Of a stretch of DNA of 64,000 nucleotides, positions 48,208 through 59,441 are shown one piece after another. Positions within the stretch are counted from its first letter, which is position 1; each line of letters starts with the position of its first letter. Below the pieces are notes generated by a model, which saw only the letters and a program-made list of their open reading frames with translations, had not been told where the DNA came from and ran no database searches. Position numbers and translations under genes: made by a program. Origin of the DNA: Calendula officinalis (taxonomy: Eukaryota > Streptophyta > Magnoliopsida > Asterales > Asteraceae); the NCBI GenBank assembly GCA_963853835.1, contig OY970820.1, positions 76,380,909-76,444,908 on the forward strand, given 5' to 3'.

Positions 48208-49588
48208 CTAGCAGGGTACCCGCGCAATGCGGCAGCGGATACCCTGTAACTATTTGTGCAATGGCGGTAGTAATATTGATAGTAATAGTGATTCTAGAGG
48301 CCGGTGGGTGGTCATGCATAGTGATTGGGGCATGGGCGGGAGTGATTGTGTAGTGAGTTGGTAGGTGATGGTGATATGTTGTCATGAGTAATGATGGTGG
48401 TAGTCAATAATATAATGAGTTTAGGATTAAAGATAATACAGTAGATTAGTAATTATGGTAAAGAAATCAATATTTGCTCTAATAAATCACTTGGATAGAA
48501 CCCTTGCAATAACATAAAGGTAACAAATTCAAGTCTTTTAAATTGGATATTTTAAAGTGCGCCAAAATTATGTGTGCATCACATGTGATGAAAAAAAACG
48601 TATCTTTAAGAGTCATATATCCTGCTGTATAGCTGAAGCCTTTTCTTCTATGATCACAACCTGAACATAACGGATAAAGCACATCATTTCTTAAATACAA
48701 AGCACGAAATTATTTTATCTATTTACACCAAGCATGTATATTTTCATAGTAAAGCTTGCAAAAGCAAACACGGTTACAGACCCGAAAAACCATCGAACCA
48801 CCACACAAATAGATTGAAACAGTCAAAGATTGAAAAGAAGTAATCATGTCATTACCAAAACAATCGCTTACTCTACTGAGCATGAAAAATACAAACGAGT
48901 TGAAATGCATTATTATTTAATATTAGGCAAAAAAATTATAAGCTCAAATTGCATTTAGTTATTCAAACATCAAGAGTACATGGCTACATACCAGAACAGA
49001 ACAGGCAAGAAGCGAGTAGGAAGGTTGGTGTATGAAGACTCTGCCATTGAATTCTGCTTGTGAGTGGGGTAAATGAAGAAGAAGTAGAAGTAGAAGAGAT
49101 TGAGCCCGCCAGTGAATTGTGCTTGTGAGTGAAAGATGGCTTTGAGAAACAGATTTAGATTTATGAAAATTAGGGCAGACGCACGGTTAGGTTTGAAGGA
49201 ATCAAGGCAACAAAATCGAGGAGGCGTCTAGGGTTAATGGATAATTGAATCAATAGGGGAGGGGAGAGGGTTGAAGACTTGAAGGAACCGATGAAATGGG
49301 AGTCGAGGAGGTGTCTTGAAGGAACCAATGAAGGAATCGATGCAATTGGAACTGAGGAGGCGGTTTTTGAGGCAAGGAAAACTCAGATAAATAAATTTGA
49401 TTTGGAAAAAGCAAATGTCTAGCCTTTCAGTTTAGTTGGATAGCGAGCTGTTGTGCTATAGGTCCCATGTTCGACCCTTGTTGCGCATACTTTTTAAACC
49501 ATTTTTAAGATAAAAAAGGAAAGATTTTGGCTGAATTTTCAGATTATTATTTAGGGAAAGGTCCTAAATGCATTATAGATAGTAGAGA
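48208..49588 (-). mobile_element. Helitron, copy 1 (non-autonomous)
   Basis: Minus-strand 5' end TCTCTACTATCTATAATGC (plus 49588 leftward). The 3' end has a hairpin CAGGGTA..CC/GGTACCCTG, then CTAG at 48208-48211. It sits between host A and T as Helitrons do. Its length is 1,381 bp with no Rep/helicase. Subterminal TGGTGG-type repeats lie near the 3' end (48290-48400). The terminal sequences match those of 51305-54133. Confidence 0.88.
49421..49490 (+). repeat. tRNA-like segment in Helitron copy 1
   Basis: TTAGTTGGATAGCGAGC resembles a D-arm/A box. GGTCCCATGTTCGACCC resembles a T-arm/B box, at tRNA-like spacing. It is on the strand opposite to the Helitron. It is not a functional tRNA by eye, because the acceptor ends do not pair. 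Confidence 0.55.
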
Positions 49589-50252
49589 TATTGTAGTTTT
49601 GTTGCTAATATAATATTCGACCTGCGTTATCAGCATTAACAGGATGTGTGCAAGGAAAGATACCATTTTTTGAGTAAAGATAACAGTGTTATAACTTATC
49701 AGTTTAAAAATCTATTTAATTTTTACATAATTTGATAAATGTCATAATCAATTTCTCCTTCTTCATATACACTTTAAGATTTGTCATTAGATCGATATTT
49801 AGGTTGAAGGTTTAGGTTATTAATCATTTTTACAAATTGTAAAAGCATAAGGTGTTGATGCATGTTAAAATCATATTAAAATCATTTTTGTTACTTTAAC
49901 ATAATTTTAATACCCACCTTAAAATTACACTATCTCGTTTAACATTTATATAACATCAACAAAAAATATTGCAACTCAATCATAATTTAAAGCAAATTAA
50001 AAAAGGAAAAGTATACATTTGGTTTATTAAAGGAATTTATTTTAGTATTAAATATTCGTGTTATATTTATTGGATAATAATTTACCGAATGCATAATATT
50101 TGTGGAATCTTATTACTTTATAATAATGGACCGAATAAATAAGTCGAGTATCCACTAATCAGTGGATAAATTATGAGTTTGATTTTTTAAAACTCTACTG
50201 ATTATTGAGCGAGGTTGGATCATCTTTAAAAAGAAAATGTTAAAAGTATTTG
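49589..50252. other. Intergenic, nothing recognised
   Basis: A/T-rich without ORFs or clear termini. Confidence 0.4.
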
Positions 50253-51129
50253 GAGAAATGATATTTAGTCATACCATTTACACCTACTCATAGGCCTACC
50301 CACTTGATAGGATAACATGTGTATTCCACTAATTCTCTCTCCTAATATTATCCCTTGATTTTGACATGTGTTTTCATCTAATGAGTAGGCATATGAGTAG
50401 GTAGGGGTGGCAATTGGGTTGGGTTTGGGTTAGCAGGTTCGGGTTGACGGGTTGGGAATACTAAACCCAAACCCGACCTATTAGAATTTTGGGTAAAAAA
50501 AAACAACCCTAACCCGGACTCATTTAAACCAAGGTAACCCAGACCCAACCTATCTAACCCATAAACTTAACAGGTTGGAGGGTCAAGTGGGTTAGCGGGT
50601 CAAAACTAGGTTAGCGGGTTAGGAACAAAAAAATGAACCCAAATACAAGGCTAATCTCAATCCAATTAATAAAAATAACATAACTTAATTGAGCTTGTAA
50701 AATAAGAAATTCTTCACCTCCAAAATTTATAAACTTTTAGTTAGGAAAATATGACAGAACTTAATTGCGTGATATTTTTAGGAGAAATTCAAATTTGAAA
50801 TGTCAAAAAGAAATGGAAATACTTTAGGTAAGATAATTAATTTAAAGGGTGTCTTATATTATTTATGGTATTTACTATGTACATATTTTTTTGAAAAATC
50901 TTTAAAAATTAAACGGGTTGGCGGGTCGACCCGGGTTCACATAAGACAACCCGAACCCAACCTGATTTATAAACAGGTTGGACGGGTCAACCTGTTTTTG
51001 ACCCGAACCCATTTATGGTCAACCCAAACCCGACCTTTTTCGTGTTGGGTTCGTGTTGGGTTGTGGGTCGTGTCAGGAATTGTCACCCCTATGAGTAGGT
51101 CTAAATGGTAGGCCTAAATACCATTACTC
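50253..51129. mobile_element. Mutator-type MITE containing a hAT insertion
   Basis: Ends GAGAAATGATATTTAG and CTAAATACCATTACTC with perfect 9-bp flanks AAGTATTTG (50244-50252, 51130-51138). Without the hAT element it is about 180 bp, like the AP2 intron copy at 47407-47573, with which it shares CATACCATTT and CCTACTCAT wording. Confidence 0.85.
50402..51091. mobile_element. hAT-type non-autonomous element, copy 3, nested in the MITE
   Basis: Ends TAGGGGTGGCAATT and AATTGTCACCCCTA with perfect 8-bp duplication TGAGTAGG (50394-50401, 51092-51099). Rich in GGGTTGGGTT/AACCCAACC subterminal repeats. No transposase. It belongs to the same broad end type as copies 1 and 2 but with different inner sequence. 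Confidence 0.93.
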
Positions 51130-51411
51130 AAGTATTTGGATTAAGATTAACAGGGTCACATTATGTTTTCATTTTCTTTTTTTATTTATTAATGAAATCT
51201 AATTTTGGTTTTCCACCCTCCCCACTTAGATTTGTTACCATATATGTCTCCTATCACTCTCACCTTAAACACGCCCTTTTTATGTTCACACGTTCTCTCT
51301 CTAATCTCTACTATCTATAATACATTTAGGACATTTCCTTAAATAGGAGACTGAAAATTCAGCCAAATTCTTGCTATTTTTGGAACTAAATGCGTTTATA
51401 TAAAAAAAATA

Positions 51412-51478
51412 GCTGGCAAAGACTCGAACACAAGACCTCCAGCTTAGAAACGAAAGTCATACCAACTGAGCAATAACA
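51412..51478 (-). repeat. tRNA-like segment in Helitron copy 2
   Basis: Minus strand reads GCTCAGTTGGTATGAC (A-box-like), then an anticodon-arm-sized segment, then GGTCTTGTGTTCGAGTC (B-box-like). It is antisense to the Helitron and close to its 5' end, the same arrangement as in copy 1. Acceptor pairing is poor. Confidence 0.6.
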
Positions 51479-52301
51479 TATTTGTTTATAACGCTTAACA
51501 ACTACTTAGTCACTAGATATGTTACGTAAAAATACCTCAATGCCTTAGTCATCAATTACCTCCTCTGGGGAAACGAAACGACACCGGCCCCATTGGTTCA
51601 TAATCATCTGATAATTCTTTTCATACAAGCCACCGTCCCCATGGTCCAATCAAAATGTATACACTCGAGTTTTTAATGTGCATATGAAGGGTTGTTTGGA
51701 AATCACAAGTTGCATCTGCTCCATTGAATTCTTCCAATCAAGTTTAGGAGCTTCATAAAGTTATTCCTGGTATGTCACATATCGCTCCCGAATCTCTAAT
51801 TCTTCATCAATTTCGCGATTACAGATTGCTTACCAGCTTCCGTTCTACTCTAAACGTATCAAATTCTTCGACCAAACCCTAATTTCTTTGATTTGTTTTA
51901 ACTTCAATATGAAATCGTCTTTCAAGTTGTAATCTTTGTTATTTGATCACTGATTTTTTTTATTAATTAGTGATGAGATTGCAGGATTAAGAAAGAGGAT
52001 GACTTCATGTTTGAAGGTTTCGATTGTTCCTTGTGTGTTTCAATTTACTCCATGAAGTACCAGGTTAGTTTTTTTTTTCTTCATATTGTTACATTTTGAT
52101 TTGGATTTTTGTACATATCTTTATCACTGCTATGTTGGTGCTGATGGGGAATAAGAGGAATAAGTTACAGGATTTTGAGCTGAAGTTTCAGTGTATCTAT
52201 ATAGGATTGTTGTTTGTCCTAATTCTATAAAGTTAGTGCCTATAAAGTTAGTGTCTTTCACTCTATAAAGTTGGGGAAAACATATACTTGTGAAAATGCA
52301 G

Positions 52302-52441
52302 GCTGAATCTCTTGTTAAAGCTCAACAAGACATTGGGGAAACCATGGGGAAATTTGGATTATCATTTATGAAACTAACAAAATTCGATTCTGAAAAACCA
52401 AATGAGGAAACTGTGCAGTTAGAGAATATAAACACGTATAG
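52302..52441 (+). pseudogene. Captured exon resembling sorting nexin 2 BAR region
   Basis: Preceded by AG and followed by GT, as in an exon. It encodes AESLVKAQQDIGETMGKFGL and then SFMKLTKFDSE, which matches my knowledge of plant sorting nexin 2 proteins (retromer-associated, endosomal). The end (NTYR) diverges. About 46 codons; the rest of the gene is absent. Confidence 0.65.
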
Positions 52442-52464
52442 GTAACATAATTTTAATTCCCAAT

Positions 52465-52470
<6 letters not shown>

Positions 52471-52561
<91 letters not shown>
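52471..52561. repeat. (TA)n microsatellite, about 91 bp
   Basis: Uninterrupted TA run in the intron-like stretch after the sorting nexin-like exon, inside Helitron copy 2. Confidence 0.95.
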
Positions 52562-52563
<2 letters not shown>

Positions 52564-52652
52564 TTGTTTTTATATTTAGATTTATAAATAATATTTTATG
52601 CAGGTACCTTCTCATGTGATGTTGAAGTTTCCCAGCTTTGGGTGATTATAGG

Positions 52653-52766
52653 AGATCCTTCAGTTATTACAAGGCAATTCAAGTTATTGAAACACTTAAT
52701 AAAATTGAAAGTGTACATCAAGTAAAAGATTTACATGCTATTGGGAAGTCAATCAGGATTATATAA
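52653..52766 (+). pseudogene. Captured fragment resembling DNA polymerase lambda
   Basis: Reads RSFSYYKAIQVIETLNKI then ESVHQVKDLHAIGKSIR before TAA. This pattern (SYYKAI...IE...V..LP.IGK) is the helix-hairpin-helix 8-kDa region of plant DNA polymerase lambda, a repair polymerase. No polymerase catalytic part is present. Confidence 0.65.
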
Positions 52767-52869
52767 GTTAAACAAAAATGTGGAAAATGTTTTCCCCTCT
52801 TTTCGTTGTTACCATTTGTTTGGTGTGATATGGGCATTTCCCATTTTCAAAACTGTTTAGGCAATATTT

Positions 52870-53148
52870 GGAATTTTAAGAAGGCAAGCTTTAAGTAACA
52901 TGAATTCCATAATTCCATTATGTTATGAAGCAGGTCTACTGTTCAATGTTTTTGATCAACTACCAGGTTGTGATAGGATATTCGATGAAGTTGCAACCAT
53001 GCTGCTGACTTCAAAAGAATCGGGAAAAAGGTTGTGGTCAGTGTCGGCTACAACTATTGCTTCTAGCCTAGGGCTAGGGTTTGTGTTTGGGACGGATGTT
53101 AGTAAGTCTAATTTGTCGGTTATTACGGTTGGTGAAATTACTGGATAA
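52870..53148 (+). pseudogene. Third coding-like fragment in Helitron copy 2, unidentified
   Basis: Open from about 52870 and contains AGLLFNVFDQLPGCDRIFDE then SATTIASSLGLGFVFGTDV. It looks coding (few stops, hydrophobic glycine-rich end), but I do not recognise the parent gene. Confidence 0.4.
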
Positions 53149-54133
53149 ATGACTCCTTTAGAGAAAGCTGTTGATTCTTGATGCAGCGATATTACGGTTG
53201 TTGATGCACAAGCAATGGTTGATGGAGCTAAAGTTGAAGGCCTTAGCTGATTTCAATTTTATTTTTAAAATTCTTATGTTAAACGTATCAGATGAAATCA
53301 ATTGAAAAAAGGGAGTGGGTGGGACGGATTGAAAGTTGTCCAAAGTCTACTTTTAATTCATACAAACTCCTAATTATATAATTGAATTTAGTTACGCTTA
53401 CGATATAGTTAGTTACTCTTATATCAATTGCAAGTCCATAAGTTGTAGATTTCAGCTCAAAAGATAAATGATGTATCGTCTTAAAAACAATTACCCTTTT
53501 GTAATGAAAAATCTATCTTCGATTAATCTCATGCAAAAACTATTTTATCGATTGATTTAGGATGTTGACACTGATTTTGGACTTGAACTCCTTCATTTCG
53601 TTTTAATCCATTTGACTTGTTAGATATGAATCCTTGGGTCAATTGATCTATTTGTAAATGAAAATTTAACCAACTAATTTATTTATTTATTTTTTGCAAT
53701 CTCACAGTTGTCAAAAATATGTAATAAATAAATAAGTTTAAATTATAATTGCCTTATTCGATGACACATTTAGTTGTTAAATGATTTAATTTTCAGATGA
53801 CATACTTTCTATTTTAGAACATATATATATATTCTTTCTGTCCTAATTTTATTATCCATCTTTTCTTTTTTATTTGTCTCAAAATTATTGTCAACTTCAA
53901 AAAATGCATTATGCAATACTTGAACTTGTGAATTGTAAAGTACCATAGCATAACCAACTAAGCTACTTTAAAATGTTGTAATTACTGCCACCCATTAACC
54001 ACCATCACTACCAGCACCACCATCATGCACAATCACTACCACACCAACATCCACCATCACTACATTACCATTATGTCCGTCGCAAAATATAATTACAGGG
54101 TACCCGCCGCCGCATTGCGCGGTACCCTGCTAG

Positions 54134-56111
54134 TGATTCATATATGGACAAACGAGAAGGGCTTTTAGATGCCACATGGTGGACCAATACACATGAATGT
54201 CCAATACCGGATAATTCCAAATCAATAACTTCTAAATATAAATACGGAGTATATTGTTTCCTCAAATATATCATTTTTCTGGAAAGATTCGATCAAAAGT
54301 TGCTGTCATGAATAATTCAACGTTAACGTTATAATTGTTCCCATCCAATCCTAAACATTTAGCTGGTTCAAAACAAATTAACAATACTTAAATTTCTGAT
54401 ATCTGAATTTTTAGATAGTTATTTTTACTTTTTAAATTTGGCATCAGAAATTCAGGTATCCGGATTTTGGACATTTGGTATCTGAAAAATCAAAATATTC
54501 AAATATTTTAAAAAAAATTGGGTATTTACATATTAACTATAAATTTGTTAATTTTTTACATTATTTTCTTTTATTTATAATCTGGGTGAACACAAAGAAC
54601 AAATACTTTTTTCTAAGTATCTATTATTTTCTCTACTTTTTATTTTCTCTCTCCTTTTCATTTAAAAGGATAAAACATGGCATAAGATCATCTTTTACAG
54701 TATAATGAATTACTGAAACACTAACTTTCACATTAATTTTACACTCAAAACCTACAATTTTTTTTATTTAAAAAATTATCTTTTTAATAGTACTAAACTG
54801 TGTTAATATTTTAGTTATAAATGTTGATTATTTATCAAGCATTTACATTCACATTTTAAGTGTTTTAAAATTACAACAGTTAATTACTATTACACCTTTG
54901 TAAAATCAAATACACAAGAAAACCTTCGGTAATCTCCTCAGTCCTCACGTCTCCGAGCTACTTCCGCTTAAACCTCCATCGTAGGTTAGGCATGTCGAAA
55001 ATGAAAACAAGAAACATATTTTTGTGATGAATATCCTTAACTTCTCCGAATATGTTCCATTTTCTTTAAAAAAAAAAAGTACTGAAATTGCAACGACTTG
55101 CAAACCTTTTGTACTTGTATAGCTTGGTTCCTAATATATAAATAAATTTAAATTCCAAGTATTTAAGTGATTGGCTTTATCATGTTTTTAGAACTGAAAT
55201 AATTCCTAAAAACCTGAGATAAAATACAAAGATTGCAGGTTTTAGCTAGTTTACTTTAAATGAAATACATTTAACCAATTGACCACTAAGGATACCTTGG
55301 CGTGTTTGTCTTCAAAAGGTTTTGAGTTCAAGACTTGTTGGAAGCATTCATTAGGAGAAAAAAAGCGATGAGATTTATTCCCTAAAAGATGAGATGTTTG
55401 AGAAATGCATACTGCCCGCTTGACAGGATGTATGCATGACTCAAACTACTAATTTACTAATTTGCTTTTCAAAATAAAAAGAAAATAATAATAATAATAA
55501 TAAAAATACATTTAATGGACCCAAAATAATATGGGAGATTTTGGGTTGGTATGGTAGGTGAAACGGGGATTTCATAACTTTATGCAAAAATAATATTTAA
55601 TTTTGTGGCAAACATTAAGACAGCCCCCTAGTAACCCGTTCAATATGGAGGATAAGTCTTTTTCATGAACAGCATCTCTGTCTCTATTTGCCGTTCCAAA
55701 AAAAAAAATTGTCTCTATTTTCTTTTAGTTGGTAATTATAAAAGTGTTTTATACTAAAAACTTTTGTCTACTTATCAATTTATGTCAATTATTACTACAT
55801 ATCAGTCTTGACTTAAATGATATTTTTAACCTCGCCTTGAAAAGTATGTTTGTAAACTACGCTGCAATGCCTGAGCAAATCATTCGTCTACTACAAATGT
55901 GAAGGCAACATAGATATATACTGATGGAAAAACGAAAACAAAAACAAAAACATAAAAAAAAAATTAAAGTAAGGAAAAGTTGTAATTTAATTTCTATAGC
56001 ATCATTCCAAAAGAAACGGATTACAAGCGACAATCCTTTAACTCAAAAGGTCTATAGAATTATTCATTATCAAATTTAGACATTGAAATCAGGTTAGAAA
56101 ACGGTAATAAA
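54134..56111. other. Intergenic, nothing recognised
   Basis: About 2 kb of A/T-rich DNA with homopolymer runs and an (ATA)n stretch near 55487-55503. No ORF, RNA gene or paired termini that I can support. Confidence 0.4.
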
Positions 56112-56424
56112 CTAATGACAACAACACTTAGACTCAGGTTTTGGAGTGCAAGCACCCGTTGTAAAATGCAAACGTTGGCAAAGATGTCGGCAGTTCTCCC
56201 TGAGCGACCCACATAGACCGAGGCATGCAGGTTGAAGAGCTGTATTTCATTTAGATACATCGAATAAGTATATTTGTATCTTGTATTTAGCTTGCGAAAT
56301 ACAACAATGCGATAAGTGAAAAATGGAAGAAAGTTACCATACCTGAACTATGAATAAATGCCATGCAAACAAATAGCAGCACCAAAAGTGTCACAGCTAG
56401 AGTTTTCTTTGTTGCAAAAGCCAT
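56112..56424 (-). CDS. Secreted cysteine-rich defensin-like peptide
   Basis: Two exons on minus: 56424-56343 and 56239-56112, GT-AG intron of 103 bp, 69 codons. Exon 1 is a signal peptide (MAFATKKTLAVTLLVLLFVC, ending near FIHSSG). Exon 2 encodes the mature part with eight Cys: C-X3-C-X6-C-X3-C-X9-C-X7-CCC, then His and TAG. One intron after the signal peptide and a compact eight-Cys mature chain are typical of plant defensin-like genes; the family acts in defence or reproduction in the apoplast. A TATTTAA box lies about 70 bp upstream (near 56495). The exact subfamily is not recognised, and the terminal CCC is uncommon. Confidence 0.75.
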
Positions 56425-57187
56425 TGGAAGAAGATTAATGCTTGATGTTGCTTGATTTGATTATGTTATGAAGAATAAGTGGTTCCAACACTCGTTAAAT
56501 AGCCATCAAAGGTACCATAAAAGCTCCATATTAATTACGGTATATTTTTAACGCATTTATATATTGCTAATTTTTGGTAGCCTATTAAAACTAAAAGATA
56601 TGAATCATAAAGTAATATTATTTTTCATTTACTAAAATTAGTTAATTACTTATTAAATAATAGTAACATTTATGTCTTATTATTTAACATTTGAATCACG
56701 TACTTCAATATACAATATTGCAACTATTTCTGTCTTATTTAACATATTAAATCTAATTTCATCTGACACAACTTACATGTGTACCGAAAGGGTAATGGTA
56801 CCATATTCACATCCATTTTGATGATAATTTTCGTACCGAAATACCAAGACTAGAATACTTGAACATAGAGATGGGCAAATCAAACAAAGCCCAGGCCCAG
56901 TCATCGATAAAGCCCAATAGTATAAGGTTCTACTTCTGCCTGGTAACGCCTAATTTAGACCAATATTGAACTCAAAGCCCCTCCTAGATAGCAGTCCCGG
57001 TTTAGCCCAGACCGGTCAAATCGCATTTTATTTCAGTAACATTTTTACCGCTACCACAATCAACCACCATCCAACAAATGGTTGTTATAAAATATAATTA
57101 TAGAATACTTTGCAACATTACGTTGGCAACATGCTTGTAAATAAATTAATAAACCCATAATAATTATATATTTTAGTCTAACAAATC
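56425..57187. other. Intergenic, includes defensin-like promoter
   Basis: No gene seen apart from the presumed promoter of the minus-strand peptide gene. Confidence 0.4.
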
Positions 57188-57508
57188 TATTTCCTTCGAT
57201 TTAAAATAACTGATACATTTTGGGTTTTACGGGTTTTTGTGGTAAAATATTATAATAATTGTTAAGTTAGATTAATTGGATGGTTAGTAGGGAACAAGTC
57301 ACATATATTTTGAATAAAATTAGATTAATGATGTTTAAAAATAAAAAGTAAAGGTAAATTGGTTATTTGAATTTGTTAAAGTAGATGGTTAGTGGATTGT
57401 GTTCTATTATTTTTTTGTCAAATAAGATAATTTTTCAAATGTTTCACTTATTTTGAATCACTATAATAATAAAAAAGTATATGAGTTATTTTGAATGAGA
57501 GATTATTT
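57188..57508. mobile_element. Stowaway-like MITE, copy 2
   Basis: CTATTTCCTTCGATTTAAAA at the left and GAGTTATTTTGAATGAG at the right, with interior TTAGATTAATTGGATGGTTAG and TTAATGATGTTTAA shared with 15611-15919. It lies about 1.05 kb upstream of the APX TATA box. Confidence 0.7.
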
Positions 57509-58562
57509 TTTCAATTCGGATGCTTTTCATACACAAAGCCAATTTGAGGCCGGATTTTGACCAAATAGATGTGCGGTCGTCGAACTGGGCGTTTTTATAC
57601 ACCTGTGAGGCTTGTAATTCTTTTTTGTCCTCGTAATTTCAAATTATTGGCAAAAGTATCGTGGCAGTGGTACACAAAAGGTATGATTTAGTTCTAATCT
57701 CACGAGCATGGTCAATTTCCTACCCTCACAGACGGTAGCTACTCGATTCTTATTGGTCTGTGAGATATCTTTTGGTATTCCTGCGTCAATTTATTAAAGG
57801 ATCTTTAATCCCATATATGCGTTCACACGGCAGCCAAGACTTAAATAATATTTGAGCCCGACGTTGAAATGTGAAATGACATATACATCCTTGGATGCGT
57901 TCTGAAGTTTGATCCCCTACTGTTAACCACTTAACCGGAATCTGTTTCATTCACCACTAATTTCTTTCTCTGTGTATTATCGTTATATTCACTCTTTTAA
58001 AACCCGAGTTCGACCAGTCGGTTAGACCCGATCTGACCGGAAAATGAAAGTATATACATTTGAAGCTTTATTATTTGTTTTGAAAATCAAGTTTCTAATT
58101 GAATATTAAATATTTAATATTATTCAACATAAATATTATAATCCGGTTGATACTTTATTATATTAAGTGCTTTATTATACCTTTGTTTTATAATAAAATT
58201 TGTAGATTATATTTACAATTTATCATGCATGTCCTGGCATGCCCATTTGGTGCGTCGCACGATGCCGAATTAACACGTCCAGACATATAAAATAAAAACA
58301 CAAGGGGTGTTTTAGTCAATTTGACACAAACTACTCGCAACGCCTCATAATGAATGAAAAGTTTTATGATTTTTCACCCACAAAACTATGATTTTACTTA
58401 TTTGAACGACGAAATCTTTAAATCTTTAATTTCCTTTTCCAAATTACACCAAACCCATCTAAATCAATCCTATCCGTTAGCTCAGCTTGACTACAGATCT
58501 ACCAATCCAACGGTTACAATAATATATACTGGAACCTTCTCTTTTTCTTCCAAATAGACCCC
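57509..58562. other. APX upstream region
   Basis: No ORF supported. Probably contains the APX promoter; CCAACGG and ACACGTCC wording is present, but I do not assign specific factors. Confidence 0.45.
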
Positions 58563-58569
58563 TATAAAA
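58563..58569 (+). promoter_or_regulatory. TATA box of the APX gene
   Basis: TATAAAA about 100 bp upstream of the leader-exon donor (GT at 58661), giving a transcription start near 58595. Confidence 0.55.
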
Positions 58570-58594
58570 TTGTAGTGCTTGTGGCTTCCTCGTG

Positions 58595-59441
58595 CTCACT
58601 CACATCACTCCTCCTAGGGTTTCTCGTCGCTCTCATTTTTCTTATCGTCTACTCACAAAGGTTAGTCCGTCTACTCATCGATCTGTCATTTCTTTGTGTG
58701 ATTGAACTTTTAATTGATGAAGTCTTCATTTTAAACATCGATCGTCTGTTTATGTGCTTTTAATCATCGTCGAACCATAAATTTTTTATTCTTTTGGACT
58801 CGCTGCGTTGCATTTTTGAATCTAACTATATATCTGGATTTGTTTGCTTAAAATGGGGACCTTTCGCTCATGATCGACACACTTTCGGGATTTTTGTGAT
58901 TGACCTTCTTTGATTCTTTACCTGGTAGCTGTACTGCGATTTCAGTGATTGTGAATGTGTATCTGTGTCTATTGACATGATCGATGCTGAAATTATGAAA
59001 TATCTGTGTCTGCTATGCAAGTCATTTTCTATTTTTGAGTTCATGCAGCTGTAGTGCGATTTTATTAGTTGCAAATGTGTATTTGTATGTTTTGACTTGA
59101 TCGGTGTTGCAGTGACGAATTATCCGTGTTTGCTATGTCTAAGTAATTTTGAGTTTCTGTAATTGTAGTGCGATTTTAGCGGTTGTAAATGTGTATCTTA
59201 ACTTGATCGATGTTTGAATCAATATCTATGTTTGCTATATCCAAGTGATTTTTGATTTTTTGAGCTCATGTATGTCACGAATGAATATGTGGAATTGTTT
59301 GATGTATGTTTTGATACAAGTAACGCCTATAGAACCATGTATTTAGGTTAATATACGTGATACGATGATTTGACTTGTAAATTGATTAATTCCATCTGAA
59401 ACCAATTTTGTTGTTGAATACTTGCTCAGCCTTTTTATACC
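58595..59441 (+). other. APX 5' UTR with leader intron
   Basis: The leader exon ends ACTCACAAAG at 58660, GT donor follows, and the acceptor TTGCTCAG is at 59429, twelve bases before the start codon. A leader intron is usual in cytosolic APX genes and can raise expression. Transcription start is estimated. Confidence 0.65.

Larger units (their letters stand above)
51305..54133 (+). mobile_element. Helitron, copy 2, carrying host gene fragments
   Basis: 5' end TCTCTACTATCTATAATAC. The 3' hairpin CAGGGTACC/GGTACCCTG (54096-54129) is a perfect 9-bp stem, then CTAG at 54130-54133. The insertion is between A (51304) and T (54134). Length is 2,829 bp. There is no Rep/helicase, so it is non-autonomous. 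It contains pieces resembling exons of at least two unrelated host genes (52302-52441, 52653-52766), as expected of gene-capturing Helitrons, plus ACC/ATC-rich subterminal repeats at 53985-54075. Confidence 0.9.

Noticed and set aside
49421..49490. Functional tRNA gene
   Set aside because: Box-like motifs are present but the acceptor stem does not pair; reported as tRNA-like only.
50800..51111. 103-codon plus-strand ORF
   Set aside because: It lies across the end of hAT copy 3 and reads its GGGTT repeats; not a gene.
55487..55503. Trinucleotide repeat as a CRISPR-like or regulatory array
   Set aside because: A short simple (ATA)n run with no spacers or other structure; ordinary plant microsatellite.
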